NCBI GenBank assembly: GCA_018699755.1
Contig: JABIRQ010000252.1
Coordinates: forward strand, 1-7,472
Length of the DNA: 7,472 nt
Direction: 5' to 3'
Origin: Rhodospirillaceae bacterium
GTDB taxonomy: Bacteria; Pseudomonadota; Alphaproteobacteria; CADEGL01
Part shown: piece by piece, positions 1-6,302 of the stretch
Numbering within the stretch: position 1 is the first letter of the stretch
Layout of the letters: every line of letters starts with the position of its first letter
Made by a program: the position numbers and the translations under genes
The notes under the pieces: model-generated
What the model saw: only the letters and a program-made list of their open reading frames with translations
Databases searched by the model: none
Told to the model about the DNA's origin: nothing

Positions 1-1042
1 CTTCGTCGTCCTCGGCCCGCTCGGTGAGCCAGCGCCGAAAGCCGGGGATCGGCGACAGGGTGGCGAAGGTTTTGAGATTCTTGAGCTCGTCGCTCAGGGC
101 ATCGGCCACGCGTTTGATGAGGAAGCCGCCGAAGCTGATCCCCGCCAGGCCGGCCTGGGCGTTGGAAATCGAATAGAAAATCGCCGTGTCGGCCGCGCGC
201 GGATCGATCTGCGGACCGTCCAGGTCCAGCAACTCCTGGACGCTGTCCGCCATGCCGTCGACCAGGGCGACCTCGACGAAGATCAGCGGCTCCTCGGGCA
301 TATGGGGATGGAAGAAGGCATAGAGACGCCGGTCGCTTTCCAACCGGTTCTTGAGGTCCTGCCAGCTCTCGATCACGTGAACGGCTTCATAGGTGGCGAG
401 CTTTTCGAGCAGCGAGGCCGGAGAATCCCAGGTGATGCGGCGCAGTTCGAGAAAACCGATATCGAACCAGTAAGCCAGCAGTTCCTTGAGATCGCCCTCC
501 AGGGGCGCGAAAGCGGAATCCTTGCGCCGCAGACGCAGCAATTCGGCGCGCATATCGACCAGGAACTTCACGCCTTCCGGCAGGCCGTTGAACTGGGTAA
601 GAAGTGCGATTCTCGGCGCCTGAAGCGCCCGGCGCAGCGCGGCCTCCTCCCGCCGCCGGCCGTCCAGATCCGGCGCGTCCCCCAAGCGTGTTACGGCCGC
701 GTCGACCGCGTCGCGGTCAACCCCGAAATCCGTTGCCAGGACGCGAAGAAACCGCTCCCGCCCCGTCTCGTTGAGGCGCAGGTAGGTGCCGCCAATCTCG
801 GCCGCCAGGGCACGCGCAGAGACCTCGCCGCCGACGGCGTCGATGCAGGCCTGGATACGCTCTTTCAAACGGGCGGAATCGTCGTCCGACAAATCGGGTC
901 GGGGGGCGCCGGTGACGGCGTGGCGCGCCGATTCGGCGACCTCCTCCCAGGCCGCGCGGAGCTGGTCGAGGGTCCGGTCGAAAAAGCTGCCGGCCGGTCC
1001 GTCTCCGTTCTTGCGCTCCTGTCTGGCTGGTTCCTGGGTCAT
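1..1042 (-). CDS. Malonyl-CoA decarboxylase, N-terminal ~347 residues (3' end off window)
   Basis: Predicted to convert malonyl-CoA to acetyl-CoA and CO2, in the cytoplasm. Reading leftward from the ATG at 1042, the frame stays open to the window edge. The first ~200 residues form the helical N-terminal region, including SFFDRTLDQLRAAWEEV near residue 20. The start of the GNAT-like catalytic domain follows: HPHMPEEPLIFVEVAL at 245-260, YSIS at 290-293, SFGGFLIKRV at 303-312 and LSPIPGF at 329-335. LSPIPGF is a family hallmark, and its serine is, to my recollection, the catalytic serine. Bacterial members have roughly 450 residues, so about 100, including the catalytic His region, are missing. 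An in-frame ATG at 1084 would add 14 residues; I prefer 1042 because a GGAAAGG stands just before it and 1084 has no ribosome site. In rhizobia the homologue is called matA, but no matB or matC is visible here. The family assignment is very secure. Confidence 0.95.
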   Translation of the reverse strand, partial: MTQEPARQERKNGDGPAGSFFDRTLDQLRAAWEEVAESARHAVTGAPRPDLSDDDSARLKERIQACIDAVGGEVSARALAAEIGGTYLRLNETGRERFLRVLATDFGVDRDAVDAAVTRLGDAPDLDGRRREEAALRRALQAPRIALLTQFNGLPEGVKFLVDMRAELLRLRRKDSAFAPLEGDLKELLAYWFDIGFLELRRITWDSPASLLEKLATYEAVHVIESWQDLKNRLESDRRLYAFFHPHMPEEPLIFVEVALVDGMADSVQELLDLDGPQIDPRAADTAIFYSISNAQAGLAGISFGGFLIKRVADALSDELKNLKTFATLSPIPGFRRWLTERAEDDE

Positions 1043-1043
1043 G

Positions 1044-1051
1044 TCCTTTCC
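1044..1051 (-). promoter_or_regulatory. Ribosome binding site of malonyl-CoA decarboxylase
   Basis: On the minus strand GGAAAGGA ends one base before the C that precedes the ATG at 1042. The match to the Shine-Dalgarno consensus is good but the spacing is unusually short. It still favours 1042 over the alternative in-frame ATG at 1084, which has only TATGGG upstream. Confidence 0.5.
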
Positions 1052-1196
1052 ATTCCGCTCCGTCGTGCCTGGATAGACGATCATCCCATACAAAGATGGT
1101 GACAACTTGACGGCTTTCCCATGCCGCACCGGCTTTTCAAGCCTGGATCGCCGATTCCCAGATCGGCCCGTCGGGCTATTGAAATAGGCGGCAGAC
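1052..1196. other. Non-coding upstream region of malonyl-CoA decarboxylase
   Basis: This stretch lies between the malonyl-CoA decarboxylase start and the inverted repeat, so it should hold that gene's promoter. I found no convincing -35/-10 pair on the minus strand: a TTGTCA near 1100-1105 has no correctly spaced -10. A weak CATC/GATG dyad (1082-1085 and 1095-1098) flanks CCATACAAA. It is too short to call an operator. No small reading frame with a ribosome site was seen. Confidence 0.4.
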
Positions 1197-1315
1197 CCTT
1201 CGAGACGGCCCCTTGTCCTGACAAGCGCGCGCAAGCGCGGGGGCCTCCTCAGGGTGAGGCTGAAGTATGGTGTTTCCTCATCCTGAGGAGCTCGTTCCAA
1301 CGAGCGTCTCGAAGG
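1197..1315. repeat. Composite inverted repeat, two head-to-head copies of an alphaproteobacterial palindromic element
   Basis: The outer arms CCTTCGAGACG (1197-1207) and CGTCTCGAAGG (1305-1315) are perfect 11-bp reverse complements. The inner arms at 1245-1259 and 1276-1290 match at 14 of 15 positions (CTCCTCAGGGTGAGG against CCTCATCCTGAGGAG). Each half is therefore one unit of the form CCTTCGAGACG-variable-CTCCTCAGGRTGAGG, and the two units are inverted around a 16-bp centre. The variable parts are hairpins: CTTGT/ACAAG (1212-1225) and CGCGC/GCGCG (1226-1239) on the left, GCTCGTT/AACGAGC (1290-1305) on the right. From memory, units like this are dispersed between genes in many Alphaproteobacteria. 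It lies downstream of the PhzF gene and could end its transcript or protect its 3' end. The remaining bases 1316-1343 hold only a 5-bp CAGTT/AACTG stem (1326-1343). Confidence 0.75.
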
Positions 1316-1343
1316 CTGATTGGCACAGTTTTTCCAACAACTG

Positions 1344-2270
1344 CTAGGGCAGATGGAGATACCCGTCGATCAGCCTGGTTGCCACCCCGCCGACTTGAAG
1401 CCGGGCGATGTCGCCGCCGTCCATCGTCGCCAGCGACCGAATCGTGCTGGCCCGGCCGATTTCGAGCCCCTGCTCCGCCTGCACGACGATTTGGCCACCG
1501 CCGTCCGGCTGCACGACGCCATGACGAATGAGATAGCTCGTCAAGGCGCTGTTGGTCGTGCCCGCGGCGGCGGATTCGGCGACCCCGACGGCGGGGCAGA
1601 AGTCGCGCACATGGATCGTGCTGCCCGGCCGCTCGACCTCCGTGCAGAAGGTCGCGACGGTCTCGATACCGTTCTCGACGCAGAACCGGGTGAGCCCGCC
1701 GAAATCGGGGGCGATGCGCCCCATCGCCGCCAGCCCGGAGACCGGCAGCACGAGATGGATGAAATCGCCGCATGCGGTTTCCGGACACAGGTCGGCATGC
1801 AGATCGTTCCGACCGATTCCCAACAGGCCCACGAGCGAATCGAGATCCAGATCGTCATGGCGAAACTTCGGCGGCTTGATATCGAGCATGACCTCGGGCC
1901 GGCCGTCGCCACGGCGCTCGACCCGCACCGTCGCCGTCGTTTTGGGCAGGCGCAGCGCCGCCTCGAACGCATCGCGCCCGCGCCAGTCGAGCACACCCAG
2001 TTCGACCATTCGGGTTACGAGGCAAAGCGTGCCATGCCCGCACATCGGCAGTTCCGTGACGAAAGACATGAATCGGGCTTCGACCCAATCGTCTCCGCCC
2101 GTCTTCCCGCTCGCGGTCACGAAGCCGGTCGCCGGCGCGCCGATCTCCTTGGCGATGCGTTGCATGGCTCCCGCGTCCAGCCCGGCGGCATCCGTGACCA
2201 CGGCCGCCTGACTGCCGCCGAACGCGACATCGGTGAAGGCGTCGTAGAACGCGAACGGCACCGTCGTCAT
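1344..2270 (-). CDS. PhzF-family isomerase/epimerase-like protein with altered active site
   Basis: A 308-residue protein with the two-lobed PhzF (diaminopimelate-epimerase-like) fold, predicted cytoplasmic. The N-lobe opens with YDAFTDVAFGGSQAAVV (9-25), followed by RFMSFVTELPMCGHGT (66-81), which carries the conserved ExPxCGHxT motif with His79. The C-lobe has VRDFCPAVGVAESAAAGTTN (221-240) and a typical ending (EQGLEIGRAS, LQVGGVATRL). Length is normal for the family. The substrate is unknown; the name does not imply phenazine synthesis, and no phz genes are nearby. Oddities: the family's catalytic Glu (motif NLSETxFV) aligns with Ala47 in GAPATGFV, and the usual EDPATGS reads ESAAAGT, replacing the active-site Asp with Ser232 and the Ser with Thr237. 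The ATG at 2270 has GGGAG (2279-2283) eight bases upstream. It follows nnr by 33 bp on the same strand, so co-transcription is likely. Confidence 0.88.
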   Translation of the reverse strand: MTTVPFAFYDAFTDVAFGGSQAAVVTDAAGLDAGAMQRIAKEIGAPATGFVTASGKTGGDDWVEARFMSFVTELPMCGHGTLCLVTRMVELGVLDWRGRDAFEAALRLPKTTATVRVERRGDGRPEVMLDIKPPKFRHDDLDLDSLVGLLGIGRNDLHADLCPETACGDFIHLVLPVSGLAAMGRIAPDFGGLTRFCVENGIETVATFCTEVERPGSTIHVRDFCPAVGVAESAAAGTTNSALTSYLIRHGVVQPDGGGQIVVQAEQGLEIGRASTIRSLATMDGGDIARLQVGGVATRLIDGYLHLP

Positions 2271-2303
2271 CGCACCATCTCCCTCTGTCCGGAAGCGCCC
2301 GAG

Positions 2304-3794
2304 TCAGCCCCGCGCCGCGAGATCGCGCAAGACGGAAGGCAGCAAGTCGGGCAAGTCCTCGGCGATCAGGCCGGGGCCGAAGGCCCGGGCCGCCGCGCCA
2401 TGGAGCCAGGCACCGGCCGCCGCCGCCTCGAACGCCGGCATGCCCTGAGCCAGCAACCCGAGGATCAGCCCGGCCAGCACGTCGCCCGCCCCAGCCGTCG
2501 CCAGGGTCGGCGGCGCGTTCGTATTGACGACCGCGCGCCCGTCCGGCGCGGCAACGACCGTGTCCGGGCCTTTCAGCAGGACCACGGCCCCCGCTTTGGC
2601 CGCCGCCGCCCGCGCGCGCGCCAGCTTGCCGCCCTCTTGCACGAAGACGCGGCCGAACTCGCCTTCATGCGGGGTCAGGACGCAGGGGCCCGCGATGGCG
2701 CCGAACAGGTCTTCCGGCGCGTCGCGGAACACGGTCAGGGCGTCGGCATCCAAGACGCAGGCCCGGCCGCTGCCCGCCGCCGCCAAGGCGATCTCTCGGG
2801 TCTCGGCCGTCACGCCCGCGCCGGGGCCGACCAGCAGCGCGTTCTTGCGCGCGTCTTTCAGCAGGGCGGCGAAATCCGCCGGGGCGGCGATCCTGGCGGT
2901 CAGAATGCCGGCCGCCTCCGCCGCATAGACCGGCCAGGCATCGGGCGGGCAGGCGATGGTGACGAGGCCCGCGCCCGCGCGCATGGCCGCCCGCGCCGCA
3001 AGGCGGGCGGCCCCCGTCATCTCGGTCCCGCCCAGCACCAGGCCGTGGCCGCGCACGTATTTGTGGCTCTCCGCGGCGGGCCAGGGAAAGTCGCCGAGCC
3101 AGAGGTCCGGCTCGTTGCGCCACTGGCGCGGCCCGATCCCGTCCAGCACCGCTTCGGGAATGCCGATATCGGCGGTCACGACCTCGCCGCACAGGCCCCG
3201 GCCCGGATAGAGCAGATGCGCCGGCTTGGGCCGGAAGAAGGTGACGGTCAGGAAGGCCCACGCCGCGGCGCCGCGCACCAGGCCCGTGTCGCCGTCCACC
3301 CCGCTCGGCACGTCCACCGCCACGCAGTCGATCCCGCGCATGGCGATCCCCTCGATCGCGGCGCGGGCGACCCCGTCCAGATCGCGGGTCAGCCCGGCGC
3401 CGAACAGAGCGTCGACCACCAGTCCCGCGCCACCCAAATCGGCTTGGTCGAGAGCAATGGTCCGGCCTTGCCAGCGCACGGCATGGACCGCCGCGTCGCC
3501 CTTCAGCTTTTCCGGCGGCACCAGCGCCGCGACCTCGACCGGCCAGCCCCGTTCGGCCAGCAGCCGCGCGATCACATAGCCGTCGCCCCCATTGTTCCCC
3601 GGGCCGCACAACACCAGGGTCGGGCGCGGCGTCCTGCGCGCCCGGATCGCCTCGGCGCAGGCCCGCCCGGCATTCGCCATCAGGGTCTCCCCCGGAATCC
3701 CACTCTCGGCCGCGGCGGCATCCGCGCGATACATTTCGGCATTGGTCAGGACGGCCAAATGCGCGGCGGCTCGCTCGTCTCTTCTGTCACTCAT
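2304..3794 (-). CDS. nnr: Bifunctional NAD(P)H-hydrate epimerase / ADP-dependent NAD(P)H-hydrate dehydratase
   Basis: A metabolite-repair enzyme. The N-terminal half epimerises R- and S-NAD(P)HX, and the C-terminal half dehydrates S-NAD(P)HX back to NAD(P)H at the expense of ADP. From Met1 at 3794 the protein has 496 residues, close to E. coli Nnr (~515). The epimerase (YjeF_N) domain covers ~15-220: LTNAEMYRAD, CGPGNNGGDGYVIARLL (63-79), VDALFGAGL and the cation-site motif DVPSGVDGDTG (161-171). The ribokinase-like dehydratase domain covers ~235-490: SHKYVRGHGLVLGG, LVGPGAG, LTPHEGEFGR (373-382), LLKGPDTVVA and ATAGAGDVLAGL (432-443). The frame is open as far as 3884, but those extra 30 residues are not family-like. 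Two adjacent ATGs (3797 and 3794) stand behind GGGGG at 3800-3804; 3794 has the better spacing. The gene is divergent from the aminotransferase at 3925 and upstream of the PhzF gene in a likely operon. Very sure of function; less sure of the exact start. Confidence 0.96.
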   Translation of the reverse strand: MSDRRDERAAAHLAVLTNAEMYRADAAAAESGIPGETLMANAGRACAEAIRARRTPRPTLVLCGPGNNGGDGYVIARLLAERGWPVEVAALVPPEKLKGDAAVHAVRWQGRTIALDQADLGGAGLVVDALFGAGLTRDLDGVARAAIEGIAMRGIDCVAVDVPSGVDGDTGLVRGAAAWAFLTVTFFRPKPAHLLYPGRGLCGEVVTADIGIPEAVLDGIGPRQWRNEPDLWLGDFPWPAAESHKYVRGHGLVLGGTEMTGAARLAARAAMRAGAGLVTIACPPDAWPVYAAEAAGILTARIAAPADFAALLKDARKNALLVGPGAGVTAETREIALAAAGSGRACVLDADALTVFRDAPEDLFGAIAGPCVLTPHEGEFGRVFVQEGGKLARARAAAAKAGAVVLLKGPDTVVAAPDGRAVVNTNAPPTLATAGAGDVLAGLILGLLAQGMPAFEAAAAGAWLHGAAARAFGPGLIAEDLPDLLPSVLRDLAARG

Positions 3795-3924
3795 CATGGC
3801 CCCCAGGGCATTTCCTCGCCGGATACTAGCGCGCGCGCCCGCTTCGCCCCACAACGCTTGACCCGGCTTCGCCCTGCCCCCCATTCTCCCCCTTCATCGC
3901 TCCACCCCAGCGGGAGGCACCGCC
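3795..3924. promoter_or_regulatory. Divergent intergenic region with promoters for nnr and the aminotransferase
   Basis: These 130 bp separate two divergent genes and must carry both promoters unless the transcripts start inside genes. For the plus strand TTGACC (3858-3863) and CATTCT (3882-3887) form a weak pair with an 18-bp spacer. For the minus strand TAGTAT, just upstream of nnr next to an alternating GCGCGCGCGC tract, resembles a -10, but the nearest TTGTGG is 20 bp away. No strong dyad that could be an operator was seen. Both calls are tentative. Confidence 0.35.
3912..3917 (+). promoter_or_regulatory. Ribosome binding site of the class IV aminotransferase
   Basis: GGGAGG lies seven bases before the ATG at 3925. 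This is a strong and well-spaced Shine-Dalgarno site, and it fixes the start of the aminotransferase. Confidence 0.8.
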
Positions 3925-4866
3925 ATGTCCGTGACCCAACTTCATCCCAAGGCCGACGGCCCCGATTTCAGCGCCGGCTGCGCATTCATGGACGGCGAGT
4001 TCGTGCCCCTCGCCGACGCCAAGATCTCAATCCTGGACTGGGGCATGGTGCGCTCGGACTGCACCTATGACGTGGCCCATGTCTGGAAGGGCCGCTTCTT
4101 CCGCCTGGAAAAGCATCTCGACCGCTTCGAAAGCGGCATCGCGCGCCTGCGCATGGAACTGCCCTTCGGGCGGGAAGAGTTGGAGGCCGTCCTGCACACA
4201 TGCGTCGCCAAGGCGGGGCTGGAAGACGCCTATGTCTCCATGACCCTGACCCGGGGACGGCCCCTGAAAGGCATCCGCGACCCCCGGCTCTGCACCAACA
4301 ATTTCTATGCCTTCGCCGTGCCCTTCGTCTGGCTCGCCACGCCCGAGCAACAAGAGGACGGCGTCCATCTGCATGTCAGCTCGATCCCGCGCATCGACAA
4401 GGCCTCGGTCGATCCCAAGGTCAAGAACTACCACTGGATCGATATGGAGATGAGCCTGTTCGAGGCCTATGAGGCGGGCGCCAATTTCGTCGTCCTTAAT
4501 GATCTGGAAGGCAACCTGACCGAGGGGCCGGGCTACAATCTCTTCACCTATCGGGACGGCACCTGGACGACGCCGGGCGAAGGCGTGCTCGAGGGCATCA
4601 CCCGGGGCGCGGTCCTCGATCTCTGCTCCGAACTGAATGTCGGCGCGAACGAGGCCGTGATGACCGTGGACGATCTTCATGCCGCCGAGGAAATCCTGGT
4701 GACCTCAACCGCCGGCGGCGTCATGCCGGTAACCCAGCTCGACGGCAAGCCTGTCGGCAACGGCAAGCCCGGCTCGGCGACGACCCGGATGCGTCAGCTC
4801 TATTGGGCCAAACATGCCGCCGAAGACTGGTCCAAGCCCGTCCGCTACGACCTGGCGGAGAGCTGA
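3925..4866 (+). CDS. Fold-type IV PLP aminotransferase, (R)-amine:pyruvate transaminase-like
   Basis: A 313-residue cytoplasmic PLP enzyme of aminotransferase class IV (branched-chain / D-amino-acid / 4-amino-4-deoxychorismate lyase family). The Schiff-base lysine is Lys167 in DPKVKNYHW. Glu200 in LTEGPGYNLF is the residue that pairs with the PLP ring nitrogen, and phosphate-cup motifs appear as LEGITRG (222-228) and TSTAGGVMPVT (260-270). Near the N-terminus RSDCTYDVAHVW (43-54), then GRFFRLEKHLDRF (56-68), closely follow the sequence I recall for Aspergillus terreus (R)-amine transaminase (HSDLTYDVISVW, GRFFRLDDHLQR). The loop TRGRPLKGIRDPR (109-121) carries Arg118 where those enzymes have their substrate-carboxylate-switching Arg. 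Class and PLP chemistry are secure; the (R)-amine preference is inferred from motifs, and the natural donor is unknown. It could instead be a D-amino-acid or branched-chain transaminase. It is transcribed divergently from nnr and converges on the EamA gene. Confidence 0.93.
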   Translation: MSVTQLHPKADGPDFSAGCAFMDGEFVPLADAKISILDWGMVRSDCTYDVAHVWKGRFFRLEKHLDRFESGIARLRMELPFGREELEAVLHTCVAKAGLEDAYVSMTLTRGRPLKGIRDPRLCTNNFYAFAVPFVWLATPEQQEDGVHLHVSSIPRIDKASVDPKVKNYHWIDMEMSLFEAYEAGANFVVLNDLEGNLTEGPGYNLFTYRDGTWTTPGEGVLEGITRGAVLDLCSELNVGANEAVMTVDDLHAAEEILVTSTAGGVMPVTQLDGKPVGNGKPGSATTRMRQLYWAKHAAEDWSKPVRYDLAES

Positions 4867-4869
4867 AAC

Positions 4870-4890
4870 AGGACCGCTAGAGCGCGTCCT
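4870..4890. terminator. Possible shared hairpin between convergent genes
   Basis: AGGACCGC (4870-4877) pairs with GCG-C-GTCCT (4882-4890), giving an 8-bp stem with one bulged C and a TAGA loop. It begins in the 10-bp gap after the aminotransferase stop and runs into the last codons of the EamA gene, so it could halt transcripts from both sides. There is no T-run on either strand, so it is at best a weak or factor-assisted terminator. Confidence 0.3.
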
Positions 4891-6187
4891 CCCGGGCGTC
4901 CTCGACCCGGTCGATCAGCCGGCGCACCTCTCCGCGCACCATGCTTTCCGCGATGCGCGGCAGATTCGCCTCGACCCATTCCCGCAGGACCGGCGCCAGG
5001 CGCTCGCGCAAGCGGTATTCCACAGTCAGATAGCGGGCCGCCTCGGCAAAGGGGTCGGCCGGCGGCGCAGGCCGGGGCCGCGCGGACGGATGCGGCGCCT
5101 CATCCCCGACTTCGCCGGATTCGGATGCCTGCGGCACCCGCCCGGCAGCCGTCGCTTCGTCTTCCGTGCGTTCGGCGCGCCGCAACGCGAAGGCCAGGGC
5201 GCCCGTCATGTCGGCGCGGGCGGGCGAGTTGGCCTTCACTTCGGAAGGCAGGGGCGGTTCGGGCAGGGCGGCGCGGCGGCCGGCCGGCAACCCCGCCGCG
5301 CGGCGCTCGCTGCGCCGCCGGCGGGCGTCCCGAACGCCGATGATCGAGAAGGCCAGAACGGCGGCGAGGACAATGGGCCCGCCGAACAGGGTGTATTTGT
5401 CGACCGCCTCGCCGATGAACAGCTCTACCCAGATCGGCCCGAGCATGACCTCCATCAGGGACAGCAAGGCGACCTCGGCGGCCGGGATGTATCGCGCGCC
5501 GAAGGTCAGCAAGGCGAAGCCAAGCATGGCCTGCAGACCCATCGCCAGGCAGAGGATCAGATCGAACCGGTTGACGGCGATATCCCCGTATATCGGCGCG
5601 AGCGCGATCGAGGCGGAAATCACCCCGGCCAGGATCAGCGCCGGCGACATGTCGGCGCCGGTGCGAAAGCGCAGCGCGACGGCATAGGACCCGAGGCCGA
5701 GGGCCGCGACCAGGGCCATCACGTTGCCGGTCAGAAGATCGTTGTTCAGCCCGGCCTCGACCTCCTTGGAGAAGGCGCCGTAGAGCATCACCCCGACCCC
5801 GATCAGGGCGACCCCGGCGGCGATCCAGGTGATCGCCTTGACCTTCTCGCGCAGGACGATCAGGCCGACGATCGCCGCGAACAGAGGCGAGGTGCTGACC
5901 ACGAACAAGGCGTTCGCGACGGGAATCTTCTGAATCGCAAGGGTGTAGAACGGGATCGCCAAGCCCAGGATCACACTGGCGACCAACCCCGCCCGGCCGA
6001 TGCCACGGAAGGCCGAGATCATCTGGCCGCGCCGCTTGATCAAAACGAAGATCAGGGCGCCGATGGCGAAGCCCGCGGACCTGTACAACAGGACCTGCAG
6101 ATGATCCGCGTCCTCGACCAAGCGGAACATCACCCCGCCAAAACTCAGGCTCACGCCGCCCAGGAAGGCGAGCACGACACCCCTCAC
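4877..6187 (-). CDS. EamA/DMT-family inner-membrane transporter with a C-terminal PopZ-like (DUF2497-like) tail
   Basis: A 436-residue protein. Residues 1-284 are a standard ten-helix drug/metabolite transporter built of two EamA repeats. Approximate helices are 3-21, 31-51, 66-84, 92-112, 119-137, 153-172, 182-200, 208-230, 238-258 and 267-284. PVANALFVVSTSPLFAAIVG (89-108) and PAAEVALLSLMEVMLGPIW (235-253) are the paired family motifs. Typical EamA proteins stop near residue 300. Here a basic patch (RRRRSERR, 289-296) leads into a Pro/Ala/Glu/Asp-rich, probably disordered linker (~300-380). A helical end follows: YRLRERLAPVLREWVEANLP (391-410), then RIAESMVRGEVRRLIDRV (411-428). That end resembles the PopZ C-terminal pattern L-x-P-x-L-x-x-W-x-x-x-N-L-P-x-I-x-E-x-x-V-R-x-E. 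Substrate unknown. The start is a GTG with GGAGGA 13 bases upstream. The gene lies 115 bp downstream of the M24 gene on the same strand. Transporter call very sure; tail homology moderately sure. Confidence 0.93.
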   Translation of the reverse strand: MRGVVLAFLGGVSLSFGGVMFRLVEDADHLQVLLYRSAGFAIGALIFVLIKRRGQMISAFRGIGRAGLVASVILGLAIPFYTLAIQKIPVANALFVVSTSPLFAAIVGLIVLREKVKAITWIAAGVALIGVGVMLYGAFSKEVEAGLNNDLLTGNVMALVAALGLGSYAVALRFRTGADMSPALILAGVISASIALAPIYGDIAVNRFDLILCLAMGLQAMLGFALLTFGARYIPAAEVALLSLMEVMLGPIWVELFIGEAVDKYTLFGGPIVLAAVLAFSIIGVRDARRRRSERRAAGLPAGRRAALPEPPLPSEVKANSPARADMTGALAFALRRAERTEDEATAAGRVPQASESGEVGDEAPHPSARPRPAPPADPFAEAARYLTVEYRLRERLAPVLREWVEANLPRIAESMVRGEVRRLIDRVEDAREDAL

Positions 6188-6302
6188 GTAATGCGGTTGT
6201 TCCTCCAGTGCCCCCTCCCCCTCGCGTCCGACCGGCCTTCCCCGGATGCCGGGCGCGCCATCCTAGTGGCGGGCCGAACACCCGAACAGCGCCGATCGGG
6301 CC
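6188..6302. other. Non-coding gap between M24 hydrolase and EamA genes
   Basis: 115 bp between two co-directional minus-strand genes. It contains the GGAGGA ribosome site of the EamA gene at 6201-6206, and a 5-bp CCCGG/CCGGG hairpin with an ATG loop at 6241-6253. I see no T-rich terminator after the M24 stop and no clear promoter, so read-through from the M24 gene into the EamA gene is possible. Confidence 0.45.
6201..6206 (-). promoter_or_regulatory. Ribosome binding site of the EamA transporter gene
   Basis: GGAGGA on the minus strand is a strong site, but it stands 13 bases from the GTG at 6187, longer than usual. No in-frame ATG, GTG or TTG exists closer to it. The GTG is kept because residues 3-21 form the usual first EamA helix directly after it. 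Confidence 0.5.

Noticed and set aside
302..1102. Plus-strand open frame opposite malonyl-CoA decarboxylase
   Set aside because: The minus strand here encodes an unmistakable malonyl-CoA decarboxylase. The plus translation has no family motif and no ribosome site.
1079..1105. MatR-type operator upstream of malonyl-CoA decarboxylase
   Set aside because: TTGTAT occurs as a half site on the minus strand but the matching inverted half is missing, so there is no supportable operator.
1197..1315. CRISPR array or insertion-sequence remnant
   Set aside because: There are only two units, in inverted orientation, with no regular spacers, no transposase coding and no target-site duplication.
1121..1531. 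Plus-strand small frame crossing the inverted repeat
   Set aside because: Arg/Pro-rich translation spanning the palindromic repeat and the antisense end of the PhzF gene, with no Shine-Dalgarno sequence.
1344..2270. Phenazine biosynthesis locus
   Set aside because: Only the generic PhzF fold is present. No phzA/B, phzD, phzE or phzG neighbours exist in the window and the catalytic Glu is absent.
1320..4070. Very long plus-strand open frame (916 codons) opposite the PhzF and nnr genes
   Set aside because: It is the antisense shadow of two well-identified minus-strand genes in high-GC DNA. The translation is rich in Arg, Gly, Pro and His with no recognisable domain, and it also runs across the intergenic region into the aminotransferase.
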